Made by a program: the position numbers and the translations under genes. A stretch of 64,000 nucleotides of DNA from Agrobacterium pusense. Its GTDB lineage: Bacteria; Pseudomonadota; Alphaproteobacteria; Rhizobiales; Rhizobiaceae. Below, piece after piece: positions 1 to 8,759 of this stretch (the first letter of the stretch is position 1; each line of letters starts with the position of its first letter). Below the pieces are notes generated by a model that saw only the letters and a list, made by a program, of their open reading frames with translations, searched no databases and had not been told where the DNA came from. The stretch spans positions 124,001 to 188,000 of the forward strand of contig NZ_FNBB01000003.1 in NCBI RefSeq assembly GCF_900102105.1, given 5' to 3'.

Positions 1-645
1 ACGACGCTTTATAAGCCGGTTGCCGTGACGGGACGTGAAGTGGTGGCCGGCGACACCTTGGCGGAGGCGCTCGACTGTCGCAACGCTTTCGTCGTGGCAA
101 TTTTTTCCGAACGTCAGGCGCAGGCCCTTTCCGTGGGTTCAAGGGTAAAGGTAAATGCCGATGCGTGGGCGCAGGAAGCGGACGGGGTGGTAGAGCGGCT
201 GGTGCCCCGAACCACCGAACGCGTCGACCTCGATTATGCCGTACCGTTTCCCCCCACGGAGCGGCGGGAGCTTTACGCTTATATCCGCATGGCCGGGACA
301 TCCGAGAGCCAGTTTATGAAAAACGGCGTCTGTTCGGTCGGTACCTGGGTGAGTGTAAGTCTGCCGCGCGAATGGCTCGGCAAGACCCGGGAATATGTTC
401 ATGAGGCATCGGCAAGCCTCTTCCAGTTTGCGCAGGCATCCGCCAGCGAAATGCCCGACGTGAGGCAGGCCGCCTGGACGCTCATCGAGACATCACGAGA
501 GAAAATATTCGAGCAGATGGGCATGGGCGGGCAGCCGCAACAGCCGCCGGGAATAGCGGCGCCCACTACAAAGCCGGATATCATCACGCAGCATGCGATC
601 AGCGGTGCAGATGCCACCGCGAAAGCACCGCGCACCCAATCCTGA
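1..645 (+). CDS. crdA: Curdlan biosynthesis protein CrdA, C-terminal part (HlyD/Alg44-like)
   Basis: The frame is open from base 1, so the start lies outside the window; 214 codons are visible before the stop. The segment near residues 10-60 (VVAGDTLAEALDCRNAFVVA, then a Glu-Arg-Gln turn and a GSRVKV strand) looks like the beta-barrel part of HlyD/Alg44-type adaptor proteins. The last 40 residues are Gln/Pro/Ala-rich and low in complexity. The next gene is a clear curdlan synthase, and in Agrobacterium the known order is crdA-crdS-crdC, so CrdA is the natural identity. Its proposed role is to help move the nascent beta-1,3-glucan across the periplasm; that role is inference. Only the fragment can be judged here. 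Confidence 0.72.
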   Translation, partial: TTLYKPVAVTGREVVAGDTLAEALDCRNAFVVAIFSERQAQALSVGSRVKVNADAWAQEADGVVERLVPRTTERVDLDYAVPFPPTERRELYAYIRMAGTSESQFMKNGVCSVGTWVSVSLPREWLGKTREYVHEASASLFQFAQASASEMPDVRQAAWTLIETSREKIFEQMGMGGQPQQPPGIAAPTTKPDIITQHAISGADATAKAPRTQS

Positions 646-667
646 CACCCGCATGGATTGGGCAAGC

Positions 668-698
668 CCCTGCGGGCGCGTCCACGACGCCCGCAGGG
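668..698 (+). other. Strong hairpin between crdA and crdS
   Basis: A perfect 11-bp stem (CCCTGCGGGCG with CGCCCGCAGGG, 9-base loop) sits in the 148-bp gap between crdA and crdS. No T-run follows, so it is not a standard intrinsic terminator. It could mark an RNA-processing or stability point that sets different crdA and crdS levels, or a weak stop. Function is inferred only from structure and place. Confidence 0.6.
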
Positions 699-793
699 CG
701 ACCCACCTGTTTCACACAGTCGAAGCAGCCTCATTCGCGCACGCTATCGGGCGCGGCTTTTGGGACGTATCCGGTCAACCATGAGGACAAGCG

Positions 794-2758
794 ATGTATT
801 TCACTTCGGAGGGCGATGTTCAGTCCGTCCTTTATGTCAATCTCATCATCGCCCTCTGCGCGATCCTGTTCACCATGCTTGCCGACCCGCGGCGAACGCT
901 GGACCGGCTGGCGTTCAGCACCATCATGCTGCTTTCGCTCAGCGTCTATATTTTGTGGCGCGCCACCGATACGCTGCCTCCCTTAGAGCTTTCGCTGGAA
1001 ACCGCCTGGAATTACATCTATTTCACTTTTGAACTGATCTCCGTGCTTTATGCGATGGGATCGATCCTGATCCTGACAAGACGAACGGACTGGTCTTCCA
1101 TTGCAGACGAAGCCGAAGCCGGGATTACGGGCGATCCCAATGCGCCGCTGGTCGATGTGTTCATCTGCACCTACAATGAACCTTTGAACGTGCTTGAAAA
1201 ATCGATTGTCGCGGCTCAGGCAATGCAATATCCGCGGTTGCGCGTTTTCGTCTGCGACGATACGCGCAGGTCCGAGGTTCGGGACTATTGCGAAACAGTC
1301 GGCGTCAATTACGTGACGCGGCCGGACAATAAGCACGCAAAGGCGGGGAACCTGAACAATGCGCTTGTCCACACCAATGCGCTGTCGGAAATTTCAGATT
1401 TCATCATGGTTCTCGATGCTGATTTTGCGCCGCAGGCCAATTTCCTGTCACGCGTGACCGGACTTTTTGCCGATCCCAAAGTGGCCGTGGTGCAGACACC
1501 GCAATTTTATTTCAACAGCGACCCCATCCAGCATAATCTCGGTATCCGCAATTCCTTCGTGGATGATCAACGGGTATTCTTCGACGTATTCCAGCCTGCA
1601 AAGGACGCAGTCGGTTGTGCGTTCTGCGTCGGAACGAGTTTCGTTCTGCGGCGGGCAGCGGTGAACGAACTCGGAGGTTTCCCGCATGATGCACTTTCGG
1701 AAGACATGCTGCTGACCTACCGGTTGATGGAACGGGGGTATGTGACACGCTGGCTCAATGAAAAGCTCAGCGTCGGATTATCGGCTGAAGGCCTGCCGGA
1801 GTATATCACGCAGCGCACGCGCTGGTGTCTCGGCACCATCCAGATTGGACTTTTGCGCACCGGGCCGCTGTGGCGCGGCAATTTCACTCTGACGCAGCGG
1901 CTGCACTATCTGCACGGCCTGTTCTGCTGGCTTTCGAAACCCTTCATCCTTTGCCTGCTGCTCGCGCCTTCCATCTATTGGCTGACCGGCGTTTCCGCGC
2001 TCCAGGCCGATGAGTTGATGTTCATGCAACTCGGTCTGTCATCGCTTGCGCTGTTCTGGGCCTATTCCACCTGGATATCGGGAAAGCGCACACTGCCGCT
2101 TTTCACCGAGGTGACACACGCACTGACCGCCGTTCCGATCACGATCACGCTTTTTCAGGCCATGCGAAAACCTTTCGGACGCCCTTTCAAGGTCACGGAA
2201 AAGGGCGGAGACAGGTCACAGGTGCGCGTTCACGGCCCGACGGCGCTATTCTTTGCCCTTGTAACCCTCACTTCGGCCATCTCCGTGCTGATTGCCGTTT
2301 ATGGATGGGACGCACCCGTGGAATTTTCGGCGCGCGATTGTCTCAACCTTATCTGGTCGGCCGTCGCCATGGTGATTGCCTTCATCAGCCTTATCTGCTG
2401 CATCGAGTTGCCGCGTTTCGACAGGGAGGAGCCGATCAGCGTAAACCTTGGCGGACAATTACGGCAGGGCAATGCGGTGACAGGGGTGAAAATCGTGGCA
2501 CTGTCGACTGAAACCGTGACGCTTGCGGGTTTCACTTCTTCTACAGAAGCGCAGGCCATATTCGTGCCGGAGGTGGGCTGGTTGCAGATCGATGCAACAA
2601 AAGACCAGTTAATACCCGGAAAATTCTGCCTTGCTGCAACCGCCGAGCAGCATCGGGCTATCCTGCGGCTGCTTTTCCGCACTGCACCGGAAAATGTGGC
2701 GGAACAGGGCGACCTGATAAAATCCATGCAGATGTTGCTCGCAAGGGCCTTCAGCTAA
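794..2758 (+). CDS. crdS: Curdlan (beta-1,3-glucan) synthase, GT2 family
   Basis: 654 residues, the published length of Agrobacterium CrdS. This inner-membrane processive glycosyltransferase polymerises glucose from UDP-glucose into linear beta-1,3-glucan. Visible elements: three N-terminal membrane segments (about 14-31, 41-57, 75-94); a cytoplasmic GT-A domain with the D,D,D,QxxRW set (CDD at 155-157, DAD at 208-210, SED at 302-304, QRTRW at 340-344); an FxVTxK gating-loop-like motif at 465-470; and further membrane segments to about residue 538. A soluble tail of about 115 residues follows, where cellulose synthases carry PilZ; I cannot see a convincing RxxxR motif, so c-di-GMP binding is open. 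GAGGA six bases before the ATG supports the start. It lies between crdA and crdC. Confidence 0.93.
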   Translation: MYFTSEGDVQSVLYVNLIIALCAILFTMLADPRRTLDRLAFSTIMLLSLSVYILWRATDTLPPLELSLETAWNYIYFTFELISVLYAMGSILILTRRTDWSSIADEAEAGITGDPNAPLVDVFICTYNEPLNVLEKSIVAAQAMQYPRLRVFVCDDTRRSEVRDYCETVGVNYVTRPDNKHAKAGNLNNALVHTNALSEISDFIMVLDADFAPQANFLSRVTGLFADPKVAVVQTPQFYFNSDPIQHNLGIRNSFVDDQRVFFDVFQPAKDAVGCAFCVGTSFVLRRAAVNELGGFPHDALSEDMLLTYRLMERGYVTRWLNEKLSVGLSAEGLPEYITQRTRWCLGTIQIGLLRTGPLWRGNFTLTQRLHYLHGLFCWLSKPFILCLLLAPSIYWLTGVSALQADELMFMQLGLSSLALFWAYSTWISGKRTLPLFTEVTHALTAVPITITLFQAMRKPFGRPFKVTEKGGDRSQVRVHGPTALFFALVTLTSAISVLIAVYGWDAPVEFSARDCLNLIWSAVAMVIAFISLICCIELPRFDREEPISVNLGGQLRQGNAVTGVKIVALSTETVTLAGFTSSTEAQAIFVPEVGWLQIDATKDQLIPGKFCLAATAEQHRAILRLLFRTAPENVAEQGDLIKSMQMLLARAFS

Positions 2759-2853
2759 TCAGGGGGCAATTGAACAGGACTTTGCCGGACACAACACGGT
2801 CCCGATGGCCGGCTGCCGCCTTGAAAGGTTTCGATCAAACGGGAATTCCGCTC

Positions 2854-4152
2854 ATGCCTCTCAGATCGATCATCCCTGCGATCCTGATGTCCTGTGTCAT
2901 GACAGTGTTGGCTGGAGGTGACGGGCGCGCTGCATCCGGATCCGTCCGCGATATGCTCGCTTCGCGCTTATGCGCGGGTCTTGCCGGGAAGATGGATGGT
3001 TCTCCCGCGCCCTTCGTGTTCCGCAGCTTCGAGCCTGCGCCCGGTGGCAAGGCGCTCGATCCGGCGCTTTCGAATACGGGTTTCACCTATGACAATGCGC
3101 TGGCATCCATCGCTCTTTTTGCATGTGGGAAAGACGCAGAAGCAACAAGGGTTGCCGATGCGCTGCTGCTGGCCGTGAACCGTGACCGCCGTTACAGTGA
3201 TGGCCGCCTGCGCAACGCCTATCGCTCCGGCCCGGTCGTCAGCAAAACGGAGGTTATGCTCCTGCCCGGTTTCTGGAATGCCGCCAGCAATGCCTGGGTC
3301 GAAGACGGCTATCAGGTCGGCAGTGCGACAGGCAATCTCGCCTGGGCGGCCCTTGCCCTGCTTACCGCCTCTGAGCGCTCCGACAATCCAGCCTATTTGC
3401 AGGCCGCGGCAAAAATCATGCGCTGGATCGATGCATATACCAAGAGTGACAGCGACATCGGTTACACGGGCGGCACATTCGGCCACGAACCGTCTCCGGT
3501 GAAACTCGACTGGAAATCGACGGAGCACAATCTTGACGTTTACGCCGTTGCCAGTTGGCTCACCGAGAGTGGGGACGATAAAACCTGGCGGACGATGCAG
3601 GACAGGGCAGGCAAGTTCCTCGACGCCATGTGGAATGAGCAGCAGGGTCGTTTTTATGTTGGTAGCCTGCCCGGCAGCGATCGGCCCAATTTAACCCAGT
3701 CGGGAATAGATTCCGAATTCTGGCCCATCCTCGCCGTTCCGGAATTCCGCGGCCGCGCCGAGCGCGTGCTGGAATGGGTCGACCGGCACTATGCGGTCGG
3801 GGAAGGCTTTGATTTCAACGATGACCGGGACGGCATCTGGCTGGAAGGCACGGCGCAGGCAGCGCTTGCGTTTCAGCATGCAGGCCACGCCGGGCGGGCC
3901 GAAGCCCTGCTTGCCACCATTGATGCTGAGGTATCGCCCGATGGCCTGGTCTATGCCACTGTCGGGCCGGAGTTGACGACGGGGCTGATGATCGGGCCTG
4001 CCTCGACCTCTGCCGATTTCAAATATTTCAGACTGCCGCATGTCGGCGCTACTGCCTGGGCAATCCTGGCGGCGAAAGACTGGAACCCGTTTTTGAGAGA
4101 AAGCAGTTGCACGCGTCCCTGTCGGAATTATGCCCGTCCCGGCAGGGGGTAA
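2854..4152 (+). CDS. crdC: Curdlan biosynthesis periplasmic protein CrdC
   Basis: About 432 residues from this ATG, which begins a clean signal peptide (MPLRSIIPAILMSCVMTVLA, then an AAS cleavage region). A TTG at 2770 gives a 28-residue extension and lies only three bases after AGGGGG; the signal peptide makes 2854 more likely. The rest is soluble, with Trp/Tyr-rich helical repeats (FTYDNALASIALFACG; EHNLDVYAVASWL; FNDDRDGIWLEGTAQAALAF). This resembles an alpha/alpha-toroid glycan-active protein, but I cannot name catalytic residues. Its position directly after crdS matches CrdC of the known crdASC locus. CrdC is required for curdlan but its exact activity is not settled; glucan handling or trimming in the periplasm is inference. 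Confidence 0.75.
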   Translation: MPLRSIIPAILMSCVMTVLAGGDGRAASGSVRDMLASRLCAGLAGKMDGSPAPFVFRSFEPAPGGKALDPALSNTGFTYDNALASIALFACGKDAEATRVADALLLAVNRDRRYSDGRLRNAYRSGPVVSKTEVMLLPGFWNAASNAWVEDGYQVGSATGNLAWAALALLTASERSDNPAYLQAAAKIMRWIDAYTKSDSDIGYTGGTFGHEPSPVKLDWKSTEHNLDVYAVASWLTESGDDKTWRTMQDRAGKFLDAMWNEQQGRFYVGSLPGSDRPNLTQSGIDSEFWPILAVPEFRGRAERVLEWVDRHYAVGEGFDFNDDRDGIWLEGTAQAALAFQHAGHAGRAEALLATIDAEVSPDGLVYATVGPELTTGLMIGPASTSADFKYFRLPHVGATAWAILAAKDWNPFLRESSCTRPCRNYARPGRG

Positions 4153-4236
4153 GGAGGATGTTGTTGTCGTGGGATCGCGAGAAGACCGGATGGCGGCGGG
4201 CCTTGCGGTTTAAGATGCCGGGCAGCCTTCAAAATG

Positions 4237-5118
4237 CTATCCCTTTATCCCGCTTGCTGCGATGCTGGAGATGAAAAGTCTCTGCAGACACAGGTAAAAT
4301 ATTAGCACGGGCAGGGTAATAATGGTGAGATAGGCCATGACTTCACCCCAGGGCGTGTTGAGCTGGAAGAAATACTGCAGCCCCACCATAACCGGCCGGT
4401 AAGCCTCGGACTGCGTGACGAGAAGCGGCCATAGATACTGCTGGCTGTACATGACGAGAAACTTCAAGATCGCAGCTGTTGCGATCACCGGCCCGCTGAG
4501 CGGCATTACTACCTGTGCGTAGATACGCAGCCAGCTGGCTCCGTCGATACGTGCCGCCTCCAGTAATTCCTTCGGCAGATCCTTGAAATATTGGACGAAG
4601 AGAAAAATCGTCAATCCGTCCGCGATCCATGGAATGATCTGCACATGCCAGGAATTGAGCCAACCCCAGGTAAACCCGCCGCTGCCGATCCATGGCAGAT
4701 TGTTAACCTCCAGCAGCAGCGGCACTGCAATCGTCTCAAACGGAATAATGAGCGTGGCGAGAATGATCGAGAAGAGAACGTCCTTGCCGCGCCAGTTCAA
4801 AAACGTAAAAGCGAAGGCGGCAAGCGAGCCGAGCAGCAGGGCGAGAAATACGGTGACGCCAGTCACCATAACGGAATTGAATATGAAGGTTGCAATCGGC
4901 GCCCGGGCGAAAGCCGCAGTATAGTTTTCGAGCGAAAGATCTCCGACCGGCAGGAAGGCTCGTATCGAAGTCGCATCGCTCAACAGCTGGTCGTTCGGTT
5001 TTAGCGATGAGAACCCCATGAACAACAGGGGCAGGATGAAGATCCCCGCGAAGGCGAGCATGAGCGCGTAATTGCCGATGAGAAAAACGGGACTTTTGCG
5101 GCGTCCGGCCTGCATCAT
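4237..5118 (-). CDS. Sugar ABC transporter permease, MalG type
   Basis: 293 residues from the ATG at 5118, which overlaps the upstream permease stop in an ATGA arrangement; a longer frame to 5160 would run back into that gene. It has an N-terminal membrane segment (NYALMLAFAGIFILPLLFMG) and the inner-membrane EAA loop typical of MalFGK-type permeases (ELLEAARIDGASWLRIYAQV, then MPLSGP). It is the second integral-membrane half of the importer encoded by the two genes before it. The substrate is unknown; the family usually carries sugars, polyols or glycerol phosphates. The cluster has no ATPase gene, so a MalK/UgpC-type ATPase encoded elsewhere must power it. It is convergent with crdC. Confidence 0.88.
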   Translation of the reverse strand: MMQAGRRKSPVFLIGNYALMLAFAGIFILPLLFMGFSSLKPNDQLLSDATSIRAFLPVGDLSLENYTAAFARAPIATFIFNSVMVTGVTVFLALLLGSLAAFAFTFLNWRGKDVLFSIILATLIIPFETIAVPLLLEVNNLPWIGSGGFTWGWLNSWHVQIIPWIADGLTIFLFVQYFKDLPKELLEAARIDGASWLRIYAQVVMPLSGPVIATAAILKFLVMYSQQYLWPLLVTQSEAYRPVMVGLQYFFQLNTPWGEVMAYLTIITLPVLIFYLCLQRLFISSIAASGIKG

Positions 5119-6203
5119 TGCTTCTCCCTTGTCAGGTAGCGCTGGGTCAGCGAAATGCACAGGACAAGCAGGAAAAGGACGACAGAAATTGCGGAGCCCG
5201 CGGCTATGTCCTGCTGGCGGTATCCTCGCTCAACCGCCTGATAGACGATGCTCTGCGTAGAGTCGCGAGGCCCGCCTTTGGTCATCACATCGATCTGCGC
5301 AAAAAGCGCAAAAGCCTGCATGGTGATGACGATGATAACGAGCACCGCCGTGTTGCGCAGCAGCGGCCAGGTTATCATGCAGAACTTCTGCCAGCGGCTC
5401 GCGCCTTCAATGTCCGCTGCCTCGTAGAGATCGGGCGAGATAGTCTGCAGGCCGGAAAGCCAGATGACCATATGGAAACCGACGCCCTGCCAGACTGACA
5501 TCACCAGAATGGCCCATAAGGCGGTATCGGTTCTGCCCAGCCAGTCGACAGGCTGGAAGAGCCCAAAACTCATATAGCTCAGAAGGCTGTTCAATAGCCC
5601 ATTATCGGCGGCATAAATAAACCGCCAGAGAAGCGCCACCACGACCACCGACAAGACCACCGGCATGAAATAGATCGCACGGAAAATCGTGACGCCGGGG
5701 ATTTTCTGGTTCACCAACAGGGCAAGAAACAGCGCTAGCGCCGCCTGAACCGGCGCGACCACGACCACGAAGGAAAGGGTGTTTACGACGGCGGTCAGAA
5801 ATACGACGTCGCGTGCTAGAATGACGATCCGGTTCTCGCCCCAGCTGAAGTTCTTATATTCCCGCATTCCGTCCAGATGAGGATAGTCGGAGTTGTTGCG
5901 GGTGAAATTACGAATTCTCGGATAGGAGATGGAGCCATCCGCATCCCGGCTGATGCTTCCATCGGCCTGCCTTTCCGGCTTGAGCGTCAGCACGCCGACG
6001 CCCAGCAGCCGGCTGTAGTTTTCAAAGCCGACGAACTCCGTCGGGTTGGGAGATGTGAGCCGCTGGTTGGTGAAGGAAAAACCCAGCCCCAGCAGAAATG
6101 GTGTGATCAGGAAGAGCCCGATCAGCACCACCGCCGGTGCGGCCATGAACCAGCCCGTGAAGCTGTCCCGGGCCGGTTTTCCCTGTGAAGAAAAGAGCGC
6201 CAT
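5115..6203 (-). CDS. Sugar ABC transporter permease, MalF type
   Basis: 362 residues. A first membrane segment (WFMAAPAVVLIGLFLITPFL) is followed by an unusually long polar periplasmic loop (about residues 45-130), as in MalF-type subunits. Further helices and the EAA motif (DLYEAADIEGASRWQKFCMI, then TWPLLRNT) make this the first permease half of a carbohydrate importer. The stop overlaps the start of the next permease by four bases, so the two are translationally coupled. It begins 11 bases after the stop of the binding-protein gene, so all three genes form one operon. Confidence 0.88.
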   Translation of the reverse strand: MALFSSQGKPARDSFTGWFMAAPAVVLIGLFLITPFLLGLGFSFTNQRLTSPNPTEFVGFENYSRLLGVGVLTLKPERQADGSISRDADGSISYPRIRNFTRNNSDYPHLDGMREYKNFSWGENRIVILARDVVFLTAVVNTLSFVVVVAPVQAALALFLALLVNQKIPGVTIFRAIYFMPVVLSVVVVALLWRFIYAADNGLLNSLLSYMSFGLFQPVDWLGRTDTALWAILVMSVWQGVGFHMVIWLSGLQTISPDLYEAADIEGASRWQKFCMITWPLLRNTAVLVIIVITMQAFALFAQIDVMTKGGPRDSTQSIVYQAVERGYRQQDIAAGSAISVVLFLLVLCISLTQRYLTREKQ

Positions 6204-6214
6204 CGATCACGCCC

Positions 6215-7483
6215 CTATTTGGGTTGGTAACCGGAATTGCGTTCCAGATTGTTGTTTATCTCGTCCGTTGCATTATCGAGGGTGTCGGCCACATCCGCAC
6301 CGTTGGCAATGTCGGAAAGAGCCTTGGAGAAGACCGGCGAGATGAAGGCGTAGGCCGGAGTGACAGGACGCAACGTACCCTGGCGTCTGGATATTTCGAA
6401 GAAAACTTCGAGCGGGCCGCCCTTCTTGTAATTCTTCGTCATCTGGGCTGCCGAGGGCGTGGCCGGGATAAGACCGATCGCATCCGAGAACTGCGCGAGA
6501 TATTTGTCCTGGATGGCGAATTCGATGAAGGCGGAAGCGCCTTCGGGATGCTTGCTGGTGGCCGAAACACCAAACTGCCATGACCCCGCGCCGATTTTCG
6601 GACCCTGCCCGAAATCAGGCGCAGGCAGGAAAAGCAGATCGTCTCCGTATTTTTCCAGAGCCTTCACCGCAACCCAGTTGCCCATCCATTGCAAGGCGTG
6701 GCGACCTTCCAGAAATCCGGTTTCGTGGTCGGCGGGTGATTGCGATGTCCCGGGGGCAAGCTTCCTGGCGAACAGGGATTGCCACCACTCCCCGAACTTG
6801 ACGGCATTGTCTCCATTGAGGAAGTCCTCGGCGGTTCGATAATTCTCCTTGTCGATCAGGCTGCCGCCGAAACTTTCCAGAAAGGGACTGAAGGCATAGC
6901 TGTACCATTCGGTTTTATCGGCCATGCCGAGATCGATGGCATATTCGAACTTGCCGCTGGCAGCGAGCTTCTCAAGGGCTGCGTTGAATTCCTCGCCGGT
7001 CCACGGCTGTTCAAGAGTTGGAATGCGGATACCGTTTTCATCGAGCACCGATTTGCGGGCGAAAACCGCCACGGCAGCGTCCCACAGACCGACCGAATAG
7101 AGCTTGTCTCCCCACCGGCCCACGGCGCCGGGCAGGAAATTCGCAAGCTTTGCCTCGTCGATCTTCAGTGGTTGCAAATATCCGGACCACGCCCAGTTGG
7201 GCATGTTCGGACCGTCGACATCCAAAATGTCCGGCAGCTTGTTGGAAAGCGCAGCAGCGGTGACGGATTCATTATATGCATTCTGGGGGAATTCCTGAAG
7301 CGAGACCCGCCAGTCCGACTGGGACGAGTTGAAGTCCTCGATGATACCGGCCAGAATCTTGCGTTCTTCAACATTGCCTGCGCCGTGATACCACATCGTC
7401 AGGTCGGTCTGGGCCAGTGCGGCGGTGGAAAAAAGCATCGACAGGGCAGTTGCTGCCCCCGCAAAAATGGCTCTGCTGGTCAT
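6215..7483 (-). CDS. Sugar ABC transporter substrate-binding protein
   Basis: 422 residues. An N-terminal signal peptide (MTSRAIFAGAATALSMLFST, cleaved near ALAQ) exports it to the periplasm. The mature part has the fold signature of family 1 sugar-binding proteins (LTMWYHGAGNVEERKILAGI near the start, EGRHALQWMGNWV in the middle, and the GAGSWQFGVSATSKHPEGAS hinge region). It captures the substrate for the two permeases encoded downstream. A strong GAGGAGGAGGA ribosome site precedes the ATG. No dedicated regulator or ATPase is adjacent, so the substrate cannot be guessed from context. Confidence 0.88.
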   Translation of the reverse strand: MTSRAIFAGAATALSMLFSTAALAQTDLTMWYHGAGNVEERKILAGIIEDFNSSQSDWRVSLQEFPQNAYNESVTAAALSNKLPDILDVDGPNMPNWAWSGYLQPLKIDEAKLANFLPGAVGRWGDKLYSVGLWDAAVAVFARKSVLDENGIRIPTLEQPWTGEEFNAALEKLAASGKFEYAIDLGMADKTEWYSYAFSPFLESFGGSLIDKENYRTAEDFLNGDNAVKFGEWWQSLFARKLAPGTSQSPADHETGFLEGRHALQWMGNWVAVKALEKYGDDLLFLPAPDFGQGPKIGAGSWQFGVSATSKHPEGASAFIEFAIQDKYLAQFSDAIGLIPATPSAAQMTKNYKKGGPLEVFFEISRRQGTLRPVTPAYAFISPVFSKALSDIANGADVADTLDNATDEINNNLERNSGYQPK

Positions 7484-7544
7484 AGATGGTCCTCCTCCTC
7501 ACGAAGGGTAACTTCAACATCTACAGATTGTTCCGCAGAAATTT

Positions 7545-7556
7545 GCGTCCAGACGC
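7545..7556. promoter_or_regulatory. Dyad upstream of the sugar-binding-protein gene
   Basis: GCGTC-CA-GACGC is a perfect 5-bp dyad about 60 bases upstream of the binding-protein start, in the only promoter-sized gap (7484-7635) before this operon. It may be an operator for an unlinked regulator. It is short, so chance occurrence in GC-rich DNA is quite possible. Confidence 0.25.
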
Positions 7557-7635
7557 TATGCGGAGAACCGCGTTTTAAAAAATGCAGACAGGATCGCGGA
7601 TTTGCCCCGCCCGAACCGCACCAGCAGCCAGGCGT

Positions 7636-8601
7636 TCAGATCCCGCCATTTGACGGCTCTGTCGCCGGTGCTTTGTTGCTGAAGGAGAGAGCCTCTTTCA
7701 CCGCCAGTTCTGCCATGGCCAACGCGGCGTCGCGGGTCTTTGCAGCTGCGACAAACCGGCCGTTATGGCAGAAGCTCGCGCCTTCCACGCCACAAACCGC
7801 TTCCAGATCCTTGTCAGTCAGGCCTGCCCAGGCCGCCGGCAGATCCGCCCGCAACGCGAAGCCCTCGTCGGCGCGCCGGATACCGGTCAGGCACCAGTCG
7901 TTGTTACGCGGATGAACGACGAAGAGCAGACGATCGGCGCCTGCCTTCACGATGGCGGGCCGGAACGGCATTCCCATCGGCAACTCGAGAATATGCCCTT
8001 CGCCAGCATCCACGATAGCCTGCTTTACTAGCGCTTCGGCGCGCAACTTTGCGGCACTGTTGGTTATTTTTGCCTCAACGAAGCTGCGGGCAATGCCCAG
8101 CGCCGCGTGGAAATTGCGATTGTCCGCTTCGGGATCGGTGTCATCAAAAACGGGTTTCAGAGTTTCGAGCAGGACGGGCAGGGTCAGCCCGGCGAGCGGT
8201 CCGGCTGTCGAGGGGCTGAGCGCCCCATTGTCAACCAGGTCAACAGGCAACACAAAACCGGCATCGAAAGAAGCGTGAATGGTTTCGATGTGGTGTTCTG
8301 GAACACCGAAGGCAGCAAGATAATCGCGGCCGAAATGCTTCCAGATCAGCCCGAACGAACTGTAGGGCTGTCCGTCATCGCGTAACGGCGCGCCGCGCTG
8401 GTGGTGGTCGAACATTCCTCTTGCTGCGTCGTAGGCGCCGCCCACGTCGTAGATGATGCGGTCCGCACCGGCAGCGAGCCATTCCGGTGCCCTGCTGCGA
8501 ATGAGGCGGGCCTGCGGGAACAGCCGTGTCAGCACAACGCTCGACAGAAGTTCATCGGCATGGAAGCCGCCGGAATGGGTGACGAGGAAGTCCGGGTTCA
8601 T
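7636..8601 (-). CDS. MYG1/GAMM1-family metal-dependent hydrolase-like protein
   Basis: 321 residues, full length for the family. The diagnostic start (VTHSGGFHADELLSSVVLTR) and the DHHQRG motif near residue 70 give the His/Asp set shared with DHH-type phosphoesterases. The human member MYG1 is reported as a 3'-5' RNA exonuclease; the bacterial role is not established, so only a metal-dependent phosphodiesterase-like activity is proposed. It is transcribed on the minus strand, after the Lrp gene and before the sugar importer, with gaps of about 150 bases on both sides, so it may be a single-gene unit. Confidence 0.85.
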   Translation of the reverse strand: MNPDFLVTHSGGFHADELLSSVVLTRLFPQARLIRSRAPEWLAAGADRIIYDVGGAYDAARGMFDHHQRGAPLRDDGQPYSSFGLIWKHFGRDYLAAFGVPEHHIETIHASFDAGFVLPVDLVDNGALSPSTAGPLAGLTLPVLLETLKPVFDDTDPEADNRNFHAALGIARSFVEAKITNSAAKLRAEALVKQAIVDAGEGHILELPMGMPFRPAIVKAGADRLLFVVHPRNNDWCLTGIRRADEGFALRADLPAAWAGLTDKDLEAVCGVEGASFCHNGRFVAAAKTRDAALAMAELAVKEALSFSNKAPATEPSNGGI

Positions 8602-8759
8602 GTCAGGATGTGCCTTGTTGCTTGCGGAAGAGCCGCCGAGAATGGGGCACCTGATACCCTTTGCCGTACATCATCTCAACCCGCCACGACGCTAATTCGG
8701 ATCAAAATTTCCGCCGGAAAGTGCGGACAGCATGCAGCCAGCGCGACATTGTCCGCGCG

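Noticed and set aside
6740..7915. A 391-codon plus-strand frame opposite the sugar-binding-protein gene
   Set aside because: It runs through the promoter gap into the opposite strand of the MYG1 gene and has no domain; both genes beneath it are clear.
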